Source: Brevibacterium aurantiacum
GTDB taxonomy: Bacteria > Actinomycetota > Actinomycetes > Actinomycetales > Brevibacteriaceae
DNA length: 64,000 nucleotides
Direction of reading: 5' to 3'
Assembly: GCF_900169065.1 (NCBI RefSeq)
Contig: NZ_FXZB01000002.1
Coordinates: 124,001 to 188,000, forward strand
Shown in pieces: positions 51,311 to 63,566 of the stretch (its first letter is position 1; each line of letters opens with the position of its first letter). Position numbers and translations under genes: made by a program. The notes beneath the pieces were generated by a model that ran no database searches, was not told the DNA's origin, and saw only the letters and a list, made by a program, of their open reading frames with translations.

Positions 51311-53865
51311 TCTTCCACATCCTCGCTGCCGGTCTGAGGCTCTACGTCCTCACCTTCCGGTTCCTCAGCTTCTTCGTCAAGTTCTTCGACCACGGTCTCG
51401 GGTCCACGCGTTACAGCGATAATACGATCATTCTTGCCCGGTTTCGCGAACACCACACCCATGGTGTTGCGTCCCTTTGCCGGAACTTCATCGATATTCG
51501 ACCGTACGATCTTACCGCGTTCCATGACGACGAGGACTTCTTCTCCCTCATCGACGATCAGTCCGCCCACCAAGTCTCCGCGCTGCTCCGTGATCTTGGC
51601 AACCCGGATTCCCAGGCCACCACGGCCCTGCAGACGGTATTCATCGACCGGAGTCCGCTTGGCATAGCCACCCTCTGTCACAACGAAGACGAAGGTGTCT
51701 GGCTGGATGACATCCATGGTCAGCAGCTCGTCATCGCCCTTGAACTTCATTCCGGTCACACCGCCGGTGACTCGGCCCAGGGGGCGAATCGAGTCATCGT
51801 CGGCCGCGAACCGGATCGACATTCCCTTGCGGGAAATCATCAGAAGGTGGTCCTCGGAGCTGACGATCCGTGCGGAGACCAGTTCATCCGGCTGACCCTT
51901 GTACTCACGGAGGTTGATCGCGATGACGCCGCCCGTGCGATTCGAGTCGTATTCGCTCAGACGGGTCTTCTTCACGACACCGGACTGCGTGGCCAGGATG
52001 AGGAACTCTGCTTCCTCGTAGTCGCGGATGGAGAGTACCTTGGCGATCGTCTCGCCCGGCTGCAGGGCAAGCAGGTTCGCCACGTGCTGGCCCTTGGCAT
52101 CCCGTGAACCCTCGGGGAGCTCATAGGCCTTTGCGCGGTACACACGACCGGTGTTGGTGAAGAACAGCAGCCAGTTGTGTGTCGAGGTGACGAAGAACTG
52201 TTCGACGACGTCGTCGCCGCGTAGGTTTGCGCCCTTGATTCCCTTGCCACCGCGGTGCTGAGCGCGATACAGGTGGTTCTGCGTGCGCTTGGCATAGCCG
52301 CCGCGGGTGATGGTGACGACGACCTCTTCCTCCGGAATGAGGTCTTCCATCGATACATCGCCGTCGAATCCGGCCATGATCTTGGTCCGACGATCATCGC
52401 CGTAGCGTTCGACGATCTCGTCGAGTTCTTCCGACACGATCTCACGCTGCCGGGCGGGGGTTGCGAGGATGTATTTGAACTCGGCGATCTGCTGCTCGAT
52501 CTTCTCGGCCTCTTCCTGGATCTTCAGGCGTTCCAGGGCCGCCAGACGACGCAGCTGCAGGTCGAGAATGGCATTGGCCTGAATCTCATCGACCTCGAGG
52601 AGGTCCATCAGTCCGGACCGAGCCTCATCGGACGAGGGAGAACGCCGGATCAGTGCGATGACCTCGTCGAGGGCGTCGAGTGCCTTGAGGTAGCCACGCA
52701 GGATGTGCGCACGTTCCTCGGCCTTGCGCAGACGGAACTCGGTGCGACGCACGATGACTTCGACCTGGTGCTTGACCCACAGACGGAGGAAGGAGTCCAG
52801 GCTGAGAGTGCGCGGCACGCTGTCGACGATCGCCAGCATGTTCGCGGAGAAGTTCTCCTGCAGCGAGGTGTGCTTGTAGAGGTTGTTGAGGACGACCTTG
52901 GCCACCGCATCGCGCTTGAGCACGATGACCAGACGCTGTCCGGTTCGTCCCGAGGACTCGTCGCGGAGATCCGCGATGCCTGCGACCTTGCCGTCCTTGA
53001 CGTAGGAGGCGATCTTCGCAGCCAGGGTGTCGGGGTTGACCATGTAGGGCAGCTGAGTCACGACCAGGCAGGTGCGTCCCTGGATCTCTTCGACCTCGAC
53101 GACGGCACGCTGTGTGATCGACCCGCGACCGGTGCGGTAGGTGTCTTCGATGCCCTTGCGACCCAGGATGGTTGCACCCATCGGGAAGTCCGGGCCCTTG
53201 ACGATGCCGAGCAGTGCTTCGAGAGCCTCTTCCTTGCTGGCCTCGGGGTGAGACAGCAGCCACTGCGCTCCGGCGGCAACCTCACGGAGGTTGTGCGGTG
53301 GGATGTTGGTCGCCATACCGACAGCGATGCCGGACGAACCGTTGACCAGCAGGTTCGGGAACCGTGACGGCAGAACCGTCGGTTCCTGGTTACGGCCGTC
53401 GTAGTTGTCCTGAAAATCGACGGTGCCCTCTTCGATGTCCCTGACCATCTCGAGAGCCAGGGGAGCCATCTTGCACTCGGTATAACGTGGCGCAGCCGCA
53501 CCATCGTCACCTGGAGAGCCGAAGTTTCCCTGTCCCGCGACCAACGGATAGCGCATGGTCCACGGCTGCACGAGTCGGACCATGGCATCGTAGATCGCCG
53601 AGTCACCGTGCGGGTGGTACTGGCCCATGACATCGCCGACGACGCGTGAGCACTTGGAGAAGTTGCGGTCCGGACGGTAACCGCCGTCGAACATCGCGTA
53701 CAGCACGCGCCGGTGAACTGGTTTGAGTCCGTCACGGACGTCAGGCAGAGCACGTCCGACGATCACGCTCATCGCATAATCGAGGTACGACCTCTGCATC
53801 TCGAGATTGAGATCAACCTGTTCGACACGGTTGATTTCGGTTCCGATATCGTTTTCGTCAGCCAA
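51307..53865 (-). CDS. gyrA: DNA gyrase subunit A
   Basis: 852 residues. Catalytic Tyr in APRYTECKM (about residue 129), winged-helix CAP region with [19 protein letters not shown], in which the Ser and Asp positions linked to quinolone sensitivity are the unmutated types, and a C-terminal beta-pinwheel with six YAKRT/GRVTG-type blades (such as [24 protein letters not shown]). Introduces negative supercoils with GyrB. Acidic tail at the end ([13 protein letters not shown]). Followed by the DUF3566 gene with a 4-bp overlap. Confidence 0.97.
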   Translation of the reverse strand: MADENDIGTEINRVEQVDLNLEMQRSYLDYAMSVIVGRALPDVRDGLKPVHRRVLYAMFDGGYRPDRNFSKCSRVVGDVMGQYHPHGDSAIYDAMVRLVQPWTMRYPLVAGQGNFGSPGDDGAAAPRYTECKMAPLALEMVRDIEEGTVDFQDNYDGRNQEPTVLPSRFPNLLVNGSSGIAVGMATNIPPHNLREVAAGAQWLLSHPEASKEEALEALLGIVKGPDFPMGATILGRKGIEDTYRTGRGSITQRAVVEVEEIQGRTCLVVTQLPYMVNPDTLAAKIASYVKDGKVAGIADLRDESSGRTGQRLVIVLKRDAVAKVVLNNLYKHTSLQENFSANMLAIVDSVPRTLSLDSFLRLWVKHQVEVIVRRTEFRLRKAEERAHILRGYLKALDALDEVIALIRRSPSSDEARSGLMDLLEVDEIQANAILDLQLRRLAALERLKIQEEAEKIEQQIAEFKYILATPARQREIVSEELDEIVERYGDDRRTKIMAGFDGDVSMEDLIPEEEVVVTITRGGYAKRTQNHLYRAQHRGGKGIKGANLRGDDVVEQFFVTSTHNWLLFFTNTGRVYRAKAYELPEGSRDAKGQHVANLLALQPGETIAKVLSIRDYEEAEFLILATQSGVVKKTRLSEYDSNRTGGVIAINLREYKGQPDELVSARIVSSEDHLLMISRKGMSIRFAADDDSIRPLGRVTGGVTGMKFKGDDELLTMDVIQPDTFVFVVTEGGYAKRTPVDEYRLQGRGGLGIRVAKITEQRGDLVGGLIVDEGEEVLVVMERGKIVRSNIDEVPAKGRNTMGVVFAKPGKNDRIIAVTRGPETVVEELDEEAEEPEGEDVEPQTGSEDVEE

Positions 53866-53933
53866 TGTGGGCTCTTCCCTTGTGTCTTAACCCGCGCATG
53901 AGGGCGGTGCTTGAGTTCATGAAAGTCTGTGTG

Positions 53934-53969
53934 ACCGTCGGTTCCCGGCACAGGCCGGGAACCGACGGT
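53934..53969 (-). terminator. Hairpin between gyrB and gyrA
   Basis: 16-bp perfect arms ACCGTCGGTTCCCGGC (53934-53949) and its complement (53954-53969) with a 4-nt loop, 6 bp past the gyrB stop. May terminate or attenuate gyrB transcription before gyrA. Confidence 0.7.
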
Positions 53970-53974
53970 GAGAA

Positions 53975-56066
<2,092 letters not shown>

Positions 56067-56220
56067 ATTTTCCAAGCCTCAGATGTACCCCCGGGCACGA
56101 ACGGGACCGGCTATCGCCGTTTAAGGCTCTCTATCGCTTTTCAGATCTCGGCTCTAGCCGAGTCAGAATTTCACTTGCTGAAGCCCCTCCGAACACCGTC
56201 GTTCGGGTTGGCTCTGAGGC

Positions 56221-56733
56221 TCAGCCGTAGGTGTCGCGAGGTCCCCGGCCGGATACGCTGCGCCGGCCCTTCTTGAAGCTGCGCCCCCTAGGTCCGCGGA
56301 TCTCGATCTCCGTGATCGTCTGTGAGCCGAGACCAGCCTCGAGCGCTCTGAGGATCGTCGGCTTAAGCACTCGCAGCTGAGTCGCCCAGGTCGTTGAGTC
56401 CGCGGCGATGATCAGCAGAGGAGGGGAGAAGTCGACGGGCTTGCAGTGCATCGCCACCTGTTCTCCCACCAGATCCGGCCACCGGCCCAGCACCTTGCCG
56501 ATGTCGATCGACGAGGACCAACCTCGGGCGGAGATCAGCTTCCCCAGGGCCGATGAGATCGCTGCCGGATCTCGTCTGTCCTTACCTGCGCCGCTGTAGA
56601 CGGCTTCACCGCGCAGTCGCGAGCGGCGACGGCTGCGAACGAACTTTGCCTCGGTCGCCTCCATCCGTCGGACCCGGTCGAGAGCCTCAAGTGAGGCCAC
56701 CGGAGTTGAGGTGTCCTTCTGGATGCCGCTCAT
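56221..56733 (-). CDS. DciA-like (DUF721) helicase-loading protein
   Basis: 170 residues from ATG 56733, overlapping recF by 4 bp (ATGA). The DUF721 domain is at about 55-150: SALGKLISARGWSSSIDIGKVLGRWPDLVGEQVAMHCKPVDFSPPLLIIAADSTTWATQLRVLKPTILRALEAGLG. DciA is the ancestral bacterial helicase operator that loads DnaB at the origin. The N-terminus is basic and the C-terminus Arg-rich. In recF operons of actinobacteria it normally lies between recF and gyrB, as here. Confidence 0.92.
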   Translation of the reverse strand: MSGIQKDTSTPVASLEALDRVRRMEATEAKFVRSRRRSRLRGEAVYSGAGKDRRDPAAISSALGKLISARGWSSSIDIGKVLGRWPDLVGEQVAMHCKPVDFSPPLLIIAADSTTWATQLRVLKPTILRALEAGLGSQTITEIEIRGPRGRSFKKGRRSVSGRGPRDTYG

Positions 56734-57854
56734 GACTGCAGACGCTCCTGCCCGATCCTTCGGCCTTCCAGCCCTTCGGGCAGATCTCCGTCCACGGCCG
56801 CGGTGATGAATACCTGTTCGGCCTCGGTGATGCGCGACGCAAGTCGGTTGCGGCGTCCGGTGTCGAGTTCGGCGAAGACATCGTCGAGGACGAGGACAGG
56901 CTGTTCGGCAGCAGATCCGGCATCGGAGCTGAGCAGGTCCCATCCGGCTAATTGCATGGCCAAGGCCAGGGACCAGGTTTCTCCATGTGAGGCGTAGCCC
57001 TTTGCCGGGTGGTCTCCGATCGTCAGCGCCAGATCGTCACGGCCGGGACCGTGCAGGGTCAGACCGCGTTCGATCTCGGTGGTGCGGCGACGTTCGAGGG
57101 CGGCCAACAGCAGCTCGCGGCATTCGGCGGCCGATTCGGCCTGCGAATAGTCGATGCGCGAATCATAGCGAGCCTGGATTCCCTGACGCTCAAGTCGAGC
57201 ATCGGCGGCGATATAGGCGAAGTTCTTCTGCAGCGGCTCGACGATGTCGGCGAGGATCCGCTGCCTGCCGTAGACCAGCTCCGAAGCAGAGTCGGCGTAG
57301 GCCATGTTCCAGATGTCCAAGGTCGCCTCGAGTCCGGGGTCACGGTCCTCACGAAGACGTTTGAGCAGAGCATTGCGCTGCTTGAGAGCGCGTTCGAAGT
57401 CCGTGATCACCGAGGAATATCGAGGGTTGCGTGAGACGACCAGGGTGTCCATCCACGAACGTCGTTCAGCTGGTTCGCCGCGCACCAGGCTGAGATCCTC
57501 CGGCGCGAAGACCACACAGGAGACGAGTCCCAGAATCTCCTTCATCTTCACTGGAGAGCGGTTGACTCGTGCCCGGTTGGCGCCCTTCGACTGAATCGAT
57601 ACTTCCACAGTGGCGTGACGCTGATCGCGGTTGACGAGAGCAGACACGGTCGCCGTCTGCGCGGACTCGTTGACCAAAGGCGCATCGAAGGCAACTCGAT
57701 GAGAACGCAGATGGGCCAGATACCCGATGGCTTCGACGATATTGGTCTTGCCGGTTCCGTTGTCGGCCACGAATGTGGTGACTCCGGGCTCGAACTCGAG
57801 GTCGAGTTCCGGATAGGACCGGTAGTTACGCAGCGAAAGTCGGGATATCCACAT
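56730..57854 (-). CDS. recF: RecF, DNA replication/repair ATPase
   Basis: 374 residues. Walker A ADNGTGKTNIVEAIGYLAH near residue 35, signature region HGPGRDDLALTIGDHPAKGYASHGETWSLALAMQLAG, and Walker B VLVLDDVFAELDTGRRNRLA. It starts WISRLSLRNYRSYPELDLEFEPGV. Loads RecA on gapped DNA with RecO/RecR. Starts one base before the dnaN stop end and overlaps the DciA gene by 4 bp, in the standard dnaN-recF-DciA order. Confidence 0.97.
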   Translation of the reverse strand: MWISRLSLRNYRSYPELDLEFEPGVTTFVADNGTGKTNIVEAIGYLAHLRSHRVAFDAPLVNESAQTATVSALVNRDQRHATVEVSIQSKGANRARVNRSPVKMKEILGLVSCVVFAPEDLSLVRGEPAERRSWMDTLVVSRNPRYSSVITDFERALKQRNALLKRLREDRDPGLEATLDIWNMAYADSASELVYGRQRILADIVEPLQKNFAYIAADARLERQGIQARYDSRIDYSQAESAAECRELLLAALERRRTTEIERGLTLHGPGRDDLALTIGDHPAKGYASHGETWSLALAMQLAGWDLLSSDAGSAAEQPVLVLDDVFAELDTGRRNRLASRITEAEQVFITAAVDGDLPEGLEGRRIGQERLQS

Positions 57855-58994
57855 TCAGATACGAGTTGGCATGAGCAAGTATCGATACGATTCGTCGGCC
57901 GTCGATTCCAGATCTCTCTGTCCCGAGATGATGACGGGTTTCATCGGCTGAGTGAACGAGAAGTTCACGTACGGGCTCTCGATCGCGGCCAGACCCTCGG
58001 CGATGTAGTGCGGGTTGAAGCCCACGGTGATCGGGTCACCCTGCAGCACAGCCTCAACGGCTTCCGATGCCTGGGCATCGTCACCGGTGCCGGCGTGGAG
58101 TGTGAGCATTCCATCGCTGACCTCGAAGCGCAGCGGAGTGTTTCGCTCGGCAACGAGGGAGACACGACGAACTGCCTCACGCAGAACGCCTGTTTCGACG
58201 ATCGCGTGGATCGGCACAGAATCGGGGAACAGCGACCGCACCTTCGGATATTCGCCTTCGACGAGCAGCGAGGTCGTGACTCGGCCCGCCGAGGTGAAGG
58301 AGATGAGATCCTTGCCCGCATCGTTGCTCAGGCCGATCGTGACATCTCCGCCCAAGGACTTCGACACATCGGACAGTGTCCGTCCGCGCAGAAGAGCAAC
58401 GGCGGAGACATCGGGGCGACCGGGATTCCAAGTGAACTCACGGACAGCGAGCCGGTAGCGGTCGGTGGCCAGGAGTGTGACCTTCTCGCCCTCGATCTCA
58501 ACGCGAACACTGGTCAGGATCGGCAGAGTGTCATCTTTCGATGTTGCGATCGTGACCTGGGAGACGGCGTTCTGGAATTCCCCGGCGGAGACCGTTCCTG
58601 AAGCGTCGGGAACCTGCGGCAGCGATGGGTATTCGCCGACCGGCATCGTCATCAGCGAGAAGCGAGATGAGCTGCAGGTGACGTCGACCTTCGAATCGAT
58701 CCGCTCCAGGGTGACTTCCTGATTCGGAAGAGCTTTGGAGATGTCTGCAAGGAGTCGACCGGAGACGAGGACCGTACCGGGCGTGACCACGTCGGCCGCG
58801 ATCTCCACTCGGGACGAGACTTCGTAGTCGAAGACGGAGAGCCGGACCGTGCCACCAGCCTCGGCGGTGATGAGGATGCCGGTGAGAACTGGTGCGGAGG
58901 GACGACTGGGGAGGGTCTTGGTAGCCCAAGTCACCGCATCGGCAAGGACATCGCGGTTGACTTTGAACTTCAGGGGAGATGCTTCGGCGTTCAC
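57855..58994 (-). CDS. dnaN: DNA polymerase III sliding clamp (beta)
   Basis: 379 residues from GTG 58994 (GAAGGAG four bases upstream); longer upstream readings are not used. Three clamp domains: LKFKVNRDVLADAVTWATKTLPSRPSAPVLTGILI, VTCSSSRFSLMTMPVGEYPSLPQV and IAEGLAAIESPYVNFSFTQPMKPVIISG, ending SYRYLLMPTRI, the typical C-terminal MPMRL-like end. Tethers replicative polymerase. It is transcribed from the oriC region together with recF and DciA. Confidence 0.97.
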   Translation of the reverse strand: MNAEASPLKFKVNRDVLADAVTWATKTLPSRPSAPVLTGILITAEAGGTVRLSVFDYEVSSRVEIAADVVTPGTVLVSGRLLADISKALPNQEVTLERIDSKVDVTCSSSRFSLMTMPVGEYPSLPQVPDASGTVSAGEFQNAVSQVTIATSKDDTLPILTSVRVEIEGEKVTLLATDRYRLAVREFTWNPGRPDVSAVALLRGRTLSDVSKSLGGDVTIGLSNDAGKDLISFTSAGRVTTSLLVEGEYPKVRSLFPDSVPIHAIVETGVLREAVRRVSLVAERNTPLRFEVSDGMLTLHAGTGDDAQASEAVEAVLQGDPITVGFNPHYIAEGLAAIESPYVNFSFTQPMKPVIISGQRDLESTADESYRYLLMPTRI

Positions 58995-59535
58995 TTTACT
59001 CCTTCGGGGTGGCCACCCGACGTACTCAAGACACTGGCTTGACGTTGCTCGGAAAACTTTACACAGCCTATCGGAAATATCAGCGTCCCGGCATTGGGCA
59101 GCCAACATCATGAACGTCGACAGACACCGACTCAAGCGAGAACTCAGGGATCTCGTATTCGAGAATCGGCTGTGACAGTGTGTTCGAATAAATGGCAGTG
59201 CTCAGAATGGGTCTCGAGCTCTCACTCGAGAGCTCCCCAACCGACCCGATGCAGTCGGTGGCGGTCACCCTCTTATTACTTCCATTCAATGAGTAGAAGT
59301 ATTAGCACCTGTGGAGTTTGTGGACAACCATCGGTTACGCCCTAGTAATCAAGGCTTGGGCGATCTCCGAGGGTGTGGATCCCCTGTGTACGCTCACACA
59401 TGCTTCGGTGGGCGCTTGGGTAAGCACATCCATGTAGTTCACAGCCGTCCACTCACTTCGTGGAGTTATCCACCATTCTATCCCCAGGATACGCAGTTTG
59501 TCCCCATGGTTATCCACAGATGTGTATACCGCGTT
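58995..59535. other. dnaA-dnaN intergenic region, predicted oriC
   Basis: 541 bp, the classical actinobacterial origin position. DnaA boxes: TTGTCCACA (59319-59327, minus), TTATCCACC (59466-59474, plus), TTGTCCCCA (59498-59506, plus), TTATCCACA (59510-59518, plus), a further GGATCCACA (59374-59382, minus). An AT-rich stretch around 59270-59300 may be the unwinding element. It also holds the dnaN promoter (minus). Confidence 0.85.
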
Positions 59536-61170
59536 CTATAGGCGATGTTGCTGTTTAATGCGGTTTGTTAACTCGGTGACCTGAGTGTAGACCGCTCGTC
59601 GTTCGGCCATCTGAGTTCGAATCTTCTTGTTCGCATGCATCACGGTGGTGTGATCGCGACCGCCGAAGGCCTGGCCGATCTTGGGCAGCGACAGCTCCGT
59701 GAGCTCACGGCACAGATACATGGCGATCTGCCTGGCAGTGGTCAGCGTTCGCGACCGGGACGTGCCGCACAGGTCATCGAGGGTGAGGCTGAAGTAGGCA
59801 GCGGTCTGTCCCATGATGTCGGCTGCGGTGATGGCTGGGGTGTCGTCTTGGGTGATGAAGTCCTTGAGTACTGTCTCGGCCAGACTCACATCGACCTGCT
59901 GATCATTGAGGTTGGCGAAGGCCGTCACGCGAATGAGTGCGCCCTCGAGCTCGCGGATGTTCGATGAGATCCGCGAGGCGATGTATTCGAGGACGTCATT
60001 GGGAACGTCGAGCTGCTCGCCGGCGGCCTTGCGACGCAGAATCGCGAAACGGGTCTCCATATCCGGAGGCTGCACGTCAGTGAGGAGACCCCATTCGAAG
60101 CGTGAGCGCAGCCGTTCCTCAAAGCCCTTGAGCATCTTCGGCGGCTGGTCCGAGGTGATGACGACCTGTTTGACCTCATTGTGCAGAGCGTTGAAGGTAT
60201 GGAAGAACTCTTCGACCGTCGCATCCTTGCCCTGCAGGAACTGGATGTCATCGATCATCAGAATGTCGACCTCGCGGTAGCGACGCTGGAACGCGGGACG
60301 CAGCGAATTCGAGGTCTTCGACGAACCGATGGTGTTGATGAAGTCGTTGACGAACTCTTCGCTCGAGACGTATTTCACTCGGATCTCAGGAAACAGCTGC
60401 GTTGCGTAGTAGCCGATCGCGTGTAAGAGGTGCGTTTTGCCCAGACCCGAATCGCCGTAGATGAACAGTGGGTTGTAGGCCTTGGCCGGTGCCTCGGCCA
60501 CAGCGAAGGCCGCGGCATGTGCGAAGCGGTTGGAAGCGCCGATGACGAAGGTGTCGAAGGTGTACTTCGGGTTGAGCTGGGCGAGTCCGGGAACCTCGAC
60601 CGGCGGAGTCGACTGGGCGGCGGTCGCCTCGGCGATCTTCATCTCTCGCGTCGTCCTTTCCACAGGTGCCCCATTGCTGGGTGCCGGCCCGGCGTCTTCG
60701 TACCTGGGTGACTGCGGCTGCGGGTGAGGCGCGCGGTTGTAGGGAGAGGGGATCTGCGGCTCGGACGCTGGGGCCTGCGTCGGCGCATGGCTTGGGGATC
60801 CCGTGGAATCCATCGCCGAGGTGGATGTCTCCGGATCGATTTCGATCGGTGATCCCGGTGTGGGTTCCCCGATGAGATCTTCGAACCGAATCGGTACATC
60901 GAGTTCCGGATCGACGACGAACCCGAAGGTCACCTCGAAGCCAAGAACATGGGAGAACTCCCTGGTCAGAGGACCGAGAAGTCGAGTCTCAATGGTTCTG
61001 CGCGTGTGTTCGTCGCGGACAGCGAGGAGGACCAGAGCATTGTCGACGAGAGCCTTGGGCAGCGCGAGCGAGAGGAATCCCCTCTGGTGGGCGGTCAGAC
61101 TGGGGTCCTGATCCAGGGTCGAGACCACCGTCCGCCATTGGCTGATGAGCTCATTCTTGGAATTCGACAC
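59536..61170 (-). CDS. dnaA: Chromosomal replication initiator DnaA
   Basis: 544 residues from GTG 61170; TTG 61176 is an alternative with GGAGG four bases away. Domain I (1-90), a long variable linker domain II of Pro/Ser/Thr/Ala (about 100-210) carrying CGCCGAGGTGG at 60814-60824, AAA+ domain III with Walker A GDSGLGKTHLLHA and Walker B ILMIDDIQFLQG, and domain IV with GGRDHTTVMHANKKIRT, which reads DnaA boxes. Opens the origin and regulates its own gene; DnaA boxes are on both sides of it. Confidence 0.98.
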   Translation of the reverse strand: MSNSKNELISQWRTVVSTLDQDPSLTAHQRGFLSLALPKALVDNALVLLAVRDEHTRRTIETRLLGPLTREFSHVLGFEVTFGFVVDPELDVPIRFEDLIGEPTPGSPIEIDPETSTSAMDSTGSPSHAPTQAPASEPQIPSPYNRAPHPQPQSPRYEDAGPAPSNGAPVERTTREMKIAEATAAQSTPPVEVPGLAQLNPKYTFDTFVIGASNRFAHAAAFAVAEAPAKAYNPLFIYGDSGLGKTHLLHAIGYYATQLFPEIRVKYVSSEEFVNDFINTIGSSKTSNSLRPAFQRRYREVDILMIDDIQFLQGKDATVEEFFHTFNALHNEVKQVVITSDQPPKMLKGFEERLRSRFEWGLLTDVQPPDMETRFAILRRKAAGEQLDVPNDVLEYIASRISSNIRELEGALIRVTAFANLNDQQVDVSLAETVLKDFITQDDTPAITAADIMGQTAAYFSLTLDDLCGTSRSRTLTTARQIAMYLCRELTELSLPKIGQAFGGRDHTTVMHANKKIRTQMAERRAVYTQVTELTNRIKQQHRL

Positions 61171-61585
61171 CGTCAATCTTCCTCCGTTTTCGTCGTTTGT
61201 TCTTGGCACGGTCCACACCTGTGTATGACTTCCACATAGTTTTCCACAGTTTGTGGAGAACTGACGAGTCTGCCCAGTAATCCTCCACACTGGTGGATAA
61301 CCATGTGGAAAACTACACGCTTGTTACTTGTGGACGGGTGAAGATGTGCAGGGAATGAATTTCGGCAAACAGGTCGCGACAGTGACGTGAAACATTGCCA
61401 TCGAGTTTGACCAGCAACTTTGACCTTCGCTAAGATGGAGTGTCCTGTGTACCGGGCTTCATCCGATTATCTTGAATATCTTTTGGCTCTTATGCACAGG
61501 AGTGCTCGGCGGTCGAGACTCGTACCGCCGTTTTTTGTGAGAACGCATTGTCGTTCGACCGCAACCTAGAAATCGGAGACTTGAA
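61171..61585. promoter_or_regulatory. dnaA-rpmH divergent intergenic region with DnaA boxes
   Basis: About 415 bp. DnaA-type boxes: TTTTCCACA (61240-61248, plus), TTATCCACC (61292-61300, minus), TTTTCCACA (61304-61312, minus), with degenerate ones near 61250-61260 and 61328-61336. They probably autoregulate dnaA. The rpmH promoter lies at 61407-61436. Nothing else gene-like is present. Confidence 0.75.
61407..61436 (+). promoter_or_regulatory. rpmH promoter
   Basis: TTGACC (61407-61412) and TAAGAT (61431-61436) with an 18-bp spacer; a second TTTGACC half-site overlaps the spacer. Predicts a leader of about 140 nt before rpmH. Confidence 0.65.
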
Positions 61586-61723
61586 GTGAGTAAGCGTACT
61601 TTCCAGCCCAATAACCGCAAGCGCGCCAAGAAGCACGGCTTCCGTCTGCGCATGCGCACCCGTGCCGGCCGTTCGATCCTGGCCGCACGTCGTCGTAAGG
61701 GACGTGCCGAAGTTTCGGCATAA
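61586..61723 (+). CDS. rpmH: 50S ribosomal protein L34
   Basis: 45 residues, GTG start preceded by GGAGACTTGAA. The canonical L34 sequence begins [20 protein letters not shown] and ends GRAEVSA; highly basic (KxRK/RRRKG). A bacterial ribosomal protein of the large subunit, at the usual head of the rpmH-rnpA-yidD-yidC-jag cluster. Confidence 0.98.
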   Translation: MSKRTFQPNNRKRAKKHGFRLRMRTRAGRSILAARRRKGRAEVSA

Positions 61724-61725
61724 GT

Positions 61726-62091
61726 GTGATCACCGCGGCTCACCGGATCCGCAGCGGAGACGACTTCAGAAGAGTCTTCAAAGCTGGCGTCCGTGTGCGC
61801 TCGGCCCATTTGATGGCACACAGCCTGATTGATACTGATGATTCCCACGCTGCACGCGTGGGTTTCATCGTATCCAAGGCCGTTGGAAACGCCGTTGTTC
61901 GGAACCGAGTGAAACGTCGTCTTCGAGAGATCATGCGGGTCCGACTCGACACCCTGGACTCTGGCGCGCTGTTCGTCATCAGAGCGTTGCCCCAAGCAGC
62001 CGACGCAGAATTTGCAGAGCTCGAGTCCGAAGTCACGATGCTGATGGACAAGGCGCAGAAGAAGCTCGAGAGCCGTGGACGCCGAACATGA
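61726..62091 (+). CDS. rnpA: Ribonuclease P protein component
   Basis: 121 residues, GTG start 2 bp after rpmH. Pattern HRIRSGDDFRRVFKAGVRVRSAHLMAHSL, GFIVSKAVGNAVVRNRVKRRLREIMR with the RNR motif, ARGALFVIRALP. Binds RNase P RNA to mature tRNA 5' ends. The rnpB RNA gene is not in the window. Overlaps yidD by 17 bp. Confidence 0.96.
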   Translation: MITAAHRIRSGDDFRRVFKAGVRVRSAHLMAHSLIDTDDSHAARVGFIVSKAVGNAVVRNRVKRRLREIMRVRLDTLDSGALFVIRALPQAADAEFAELESEVTMLMDKAQKKLESRGRRT

Positions 62092-62428
62092 TCTGAAGCA
62101 CCCGTCGGAGGTGCCCCGCAGGCCGGCCGGATTCTGGCCCACCGCCTGGTGGCTGATCCGGATCGGACCGCGCATGCCCTTCGTGTGGTTCATCAGGGCC
62201 TATCGAACCGTGGTGTCTCCGATGTACGGGCAGGTCTGTCGGTACTATCCCAGCTGCTCGATGTACGGCTTGGAAGCGTTCGAGATACACGGAGTTCTCA
62301 AGGGAATGGTGTTAACTGGGTGGCGAATACTGCGATGCAATCCCTTTTCCCACGGCGGGGTGGACCATGTTCCCGGTTCAGCGCGCCAGGCCCGCTCAGT
62401 CTCCATGCACAACGATGAGGGCCACTGA
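62075..62428 (+). CDS. yidD: Membrane protein insertion efficiency factor YidD
   Basis: 117 residues; starts GTG inside rnpA. The YidD core is MPFVWFIRAYRTVVSPMYGQVCRYYPSCSMYGLEAFEIHGVLKGMVLTGWRILRCNPFSHGGVDHVP with the Cys/Pro signature (CRYYPSCSMY, RCNPF). Helps YidC insert membrane proteins. The N-terminal 30 residues with extra Trp are longer than usual. Confidence 0.95.
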   Translation: MDAEHDLKHPSEVPRRPAGFWPTAWWLIRIGPRMPFVWFIRAYRTVVSPMYGQVCRYYPSCSMYGLEAFEIHGVLKGMVLTGWRILRCNPFSHGGVDHVPGSARQARSVSMHNDEGH

Positions 62429-62600
62429 CAATACTTGACGTGTGTGCGACAGATGTTCAGCGCATCTGGCCACCGCGAGCTGCTTGGGGCCAAGGCCTCC
62501 GGCACGTGCGAAAACAGGACGATGAGTTCTGTGTCGCGAAGACCTGCGAACAATGGCAAAATGAACGATCGTGAAGATTCGTTGTAACGAGGAGTACTGA

Positions 62601-63560
62601 ATGGACTGGATGGACAAGCTGCTCTACCCGCTGCAGTGGGTAGTTGCTTGGATCCTCGCGATCTTCCACGAGATCTTCACGGCGATCGGCCTGCCGGCCG
62701 CCAACGGTTGGACCTGGGTGCTGTCGATCGCGGGACTGACTCTCGTGATTCGTGCGGTCCTGATTCCGCTGTTCGTCTATCAGATCAAATCTCAGCGCAA
62801 GATGCAGCTGCTGCAGCCTGAGATTCAGCGCCTTCAGGCCAAGTACAAGGGCAAGAAGGACCAGTACTCGCGTCAGGCCATGGCCGAAGAGCAGATGAAT
62901 CTGTTCCGCGACAACAAGACCAGCCCCTGGGCCTCGTGTCTGCCTCTCCTCGTGCAGATGCCGATCTTCTTCTCTCTCTTCCGTGTTATCCACAACATGC
63001 CCAAGGTGGCCGACGGATCGGTCGGCGCCATCGGCGGATTCACTCAGGATCTCGCGATTCAGGCAGAGCAGTCTTCGGTCTTCGGAATTTCGCTGTCGGC
63101 GGTCTTCACAAACCCGGGCATTTCCGTCAAGCTCCTCACAGGCATCCTCATCGTCATCATGGCTGGGACAATGTTCATCACTCAGAAGCAGATGATGGCG
63201 AAGAACATGTCGGAGTCCGCTATGGCGAACCCGATGATGCAGTCGCAGAAGATGCTTCTCTACGTGATGCCACTCGTCTTCGGCATCGGCGGAATCTACT
63301 TCCCACTCGGTGTCCTGTTCTACTGGCTCGTCTCGAACACCTGGACGATGTGCCAGCAGCATGTGGTCATCCGCAATATGCCAGCCCCCGGCTCCAAAGC
63401 CGAGAAGGAGATGCTGGAGCGGAAGGCCCGCAAGGGCAAGCCTGTTCAGAAGTCTGAGGTCAAGGGTGGGACCGCCACCGAAGTTGAGCAGACCCCGAAC
63501 CAGAGCCGTCAGCGGCAGCAACCGGTGAGCAAGAACCGCAAGAAGAACAAGAAGCGCTGA
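62601..63560 (+). CDS. yidC: Membrane protein insertase YidC
   Basis: 319 residues. Short Gram-positive-type YidC with about five hydrophobic segments: LYPLQWVVAWILAIFHEIF, WTWVLSIAGLTLVIRAVLIPLFVYQI, SCLPLLVQMPIFFSLFRVI, VKLLTGILIVIMAGTMFI and MLLYVMPLVFGIGGIYFPLGVLFYWLVSN. Conserved LIPLFVYQIKSQRKMQLLQPEIQRLQAKYKG after TM2. Inserts and folds membrane proteins with YidD and SecYEG. C-terminus is Lys/Arg-rich for ribosome contact. Confidence 0.96.
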   Translation: MDWMDKLLYPLQWVVAWILAIFHEIFTAIGLPAANGWTWVLSIAGLTLVIRAVLIPLFVYQIKSQRKMQLLQPEIQRLQAKYKGKKDQYSRQAMAEEQMNLFRDNKTSPWASCLPLLVQMPIFFSLFRVIHNMPKVADGSVGAIGGFTQDLAIQAEQSSVFGISLSAVFTNPGISVKLLTGILIVIMAGTMFITQKQMMAKNMSESAMANPMMQSQKMLLYVMPLVFGIGGIYFPLGVLFYWLVSNTWTMCQQHVVIRNMPAPGSKAEKEMLERKARKGKPVQKSEVKGGTATEVEQTPNQSRQRQQPVSKNRKKNKKR

Positions 63561-63566
63561 GGAAGA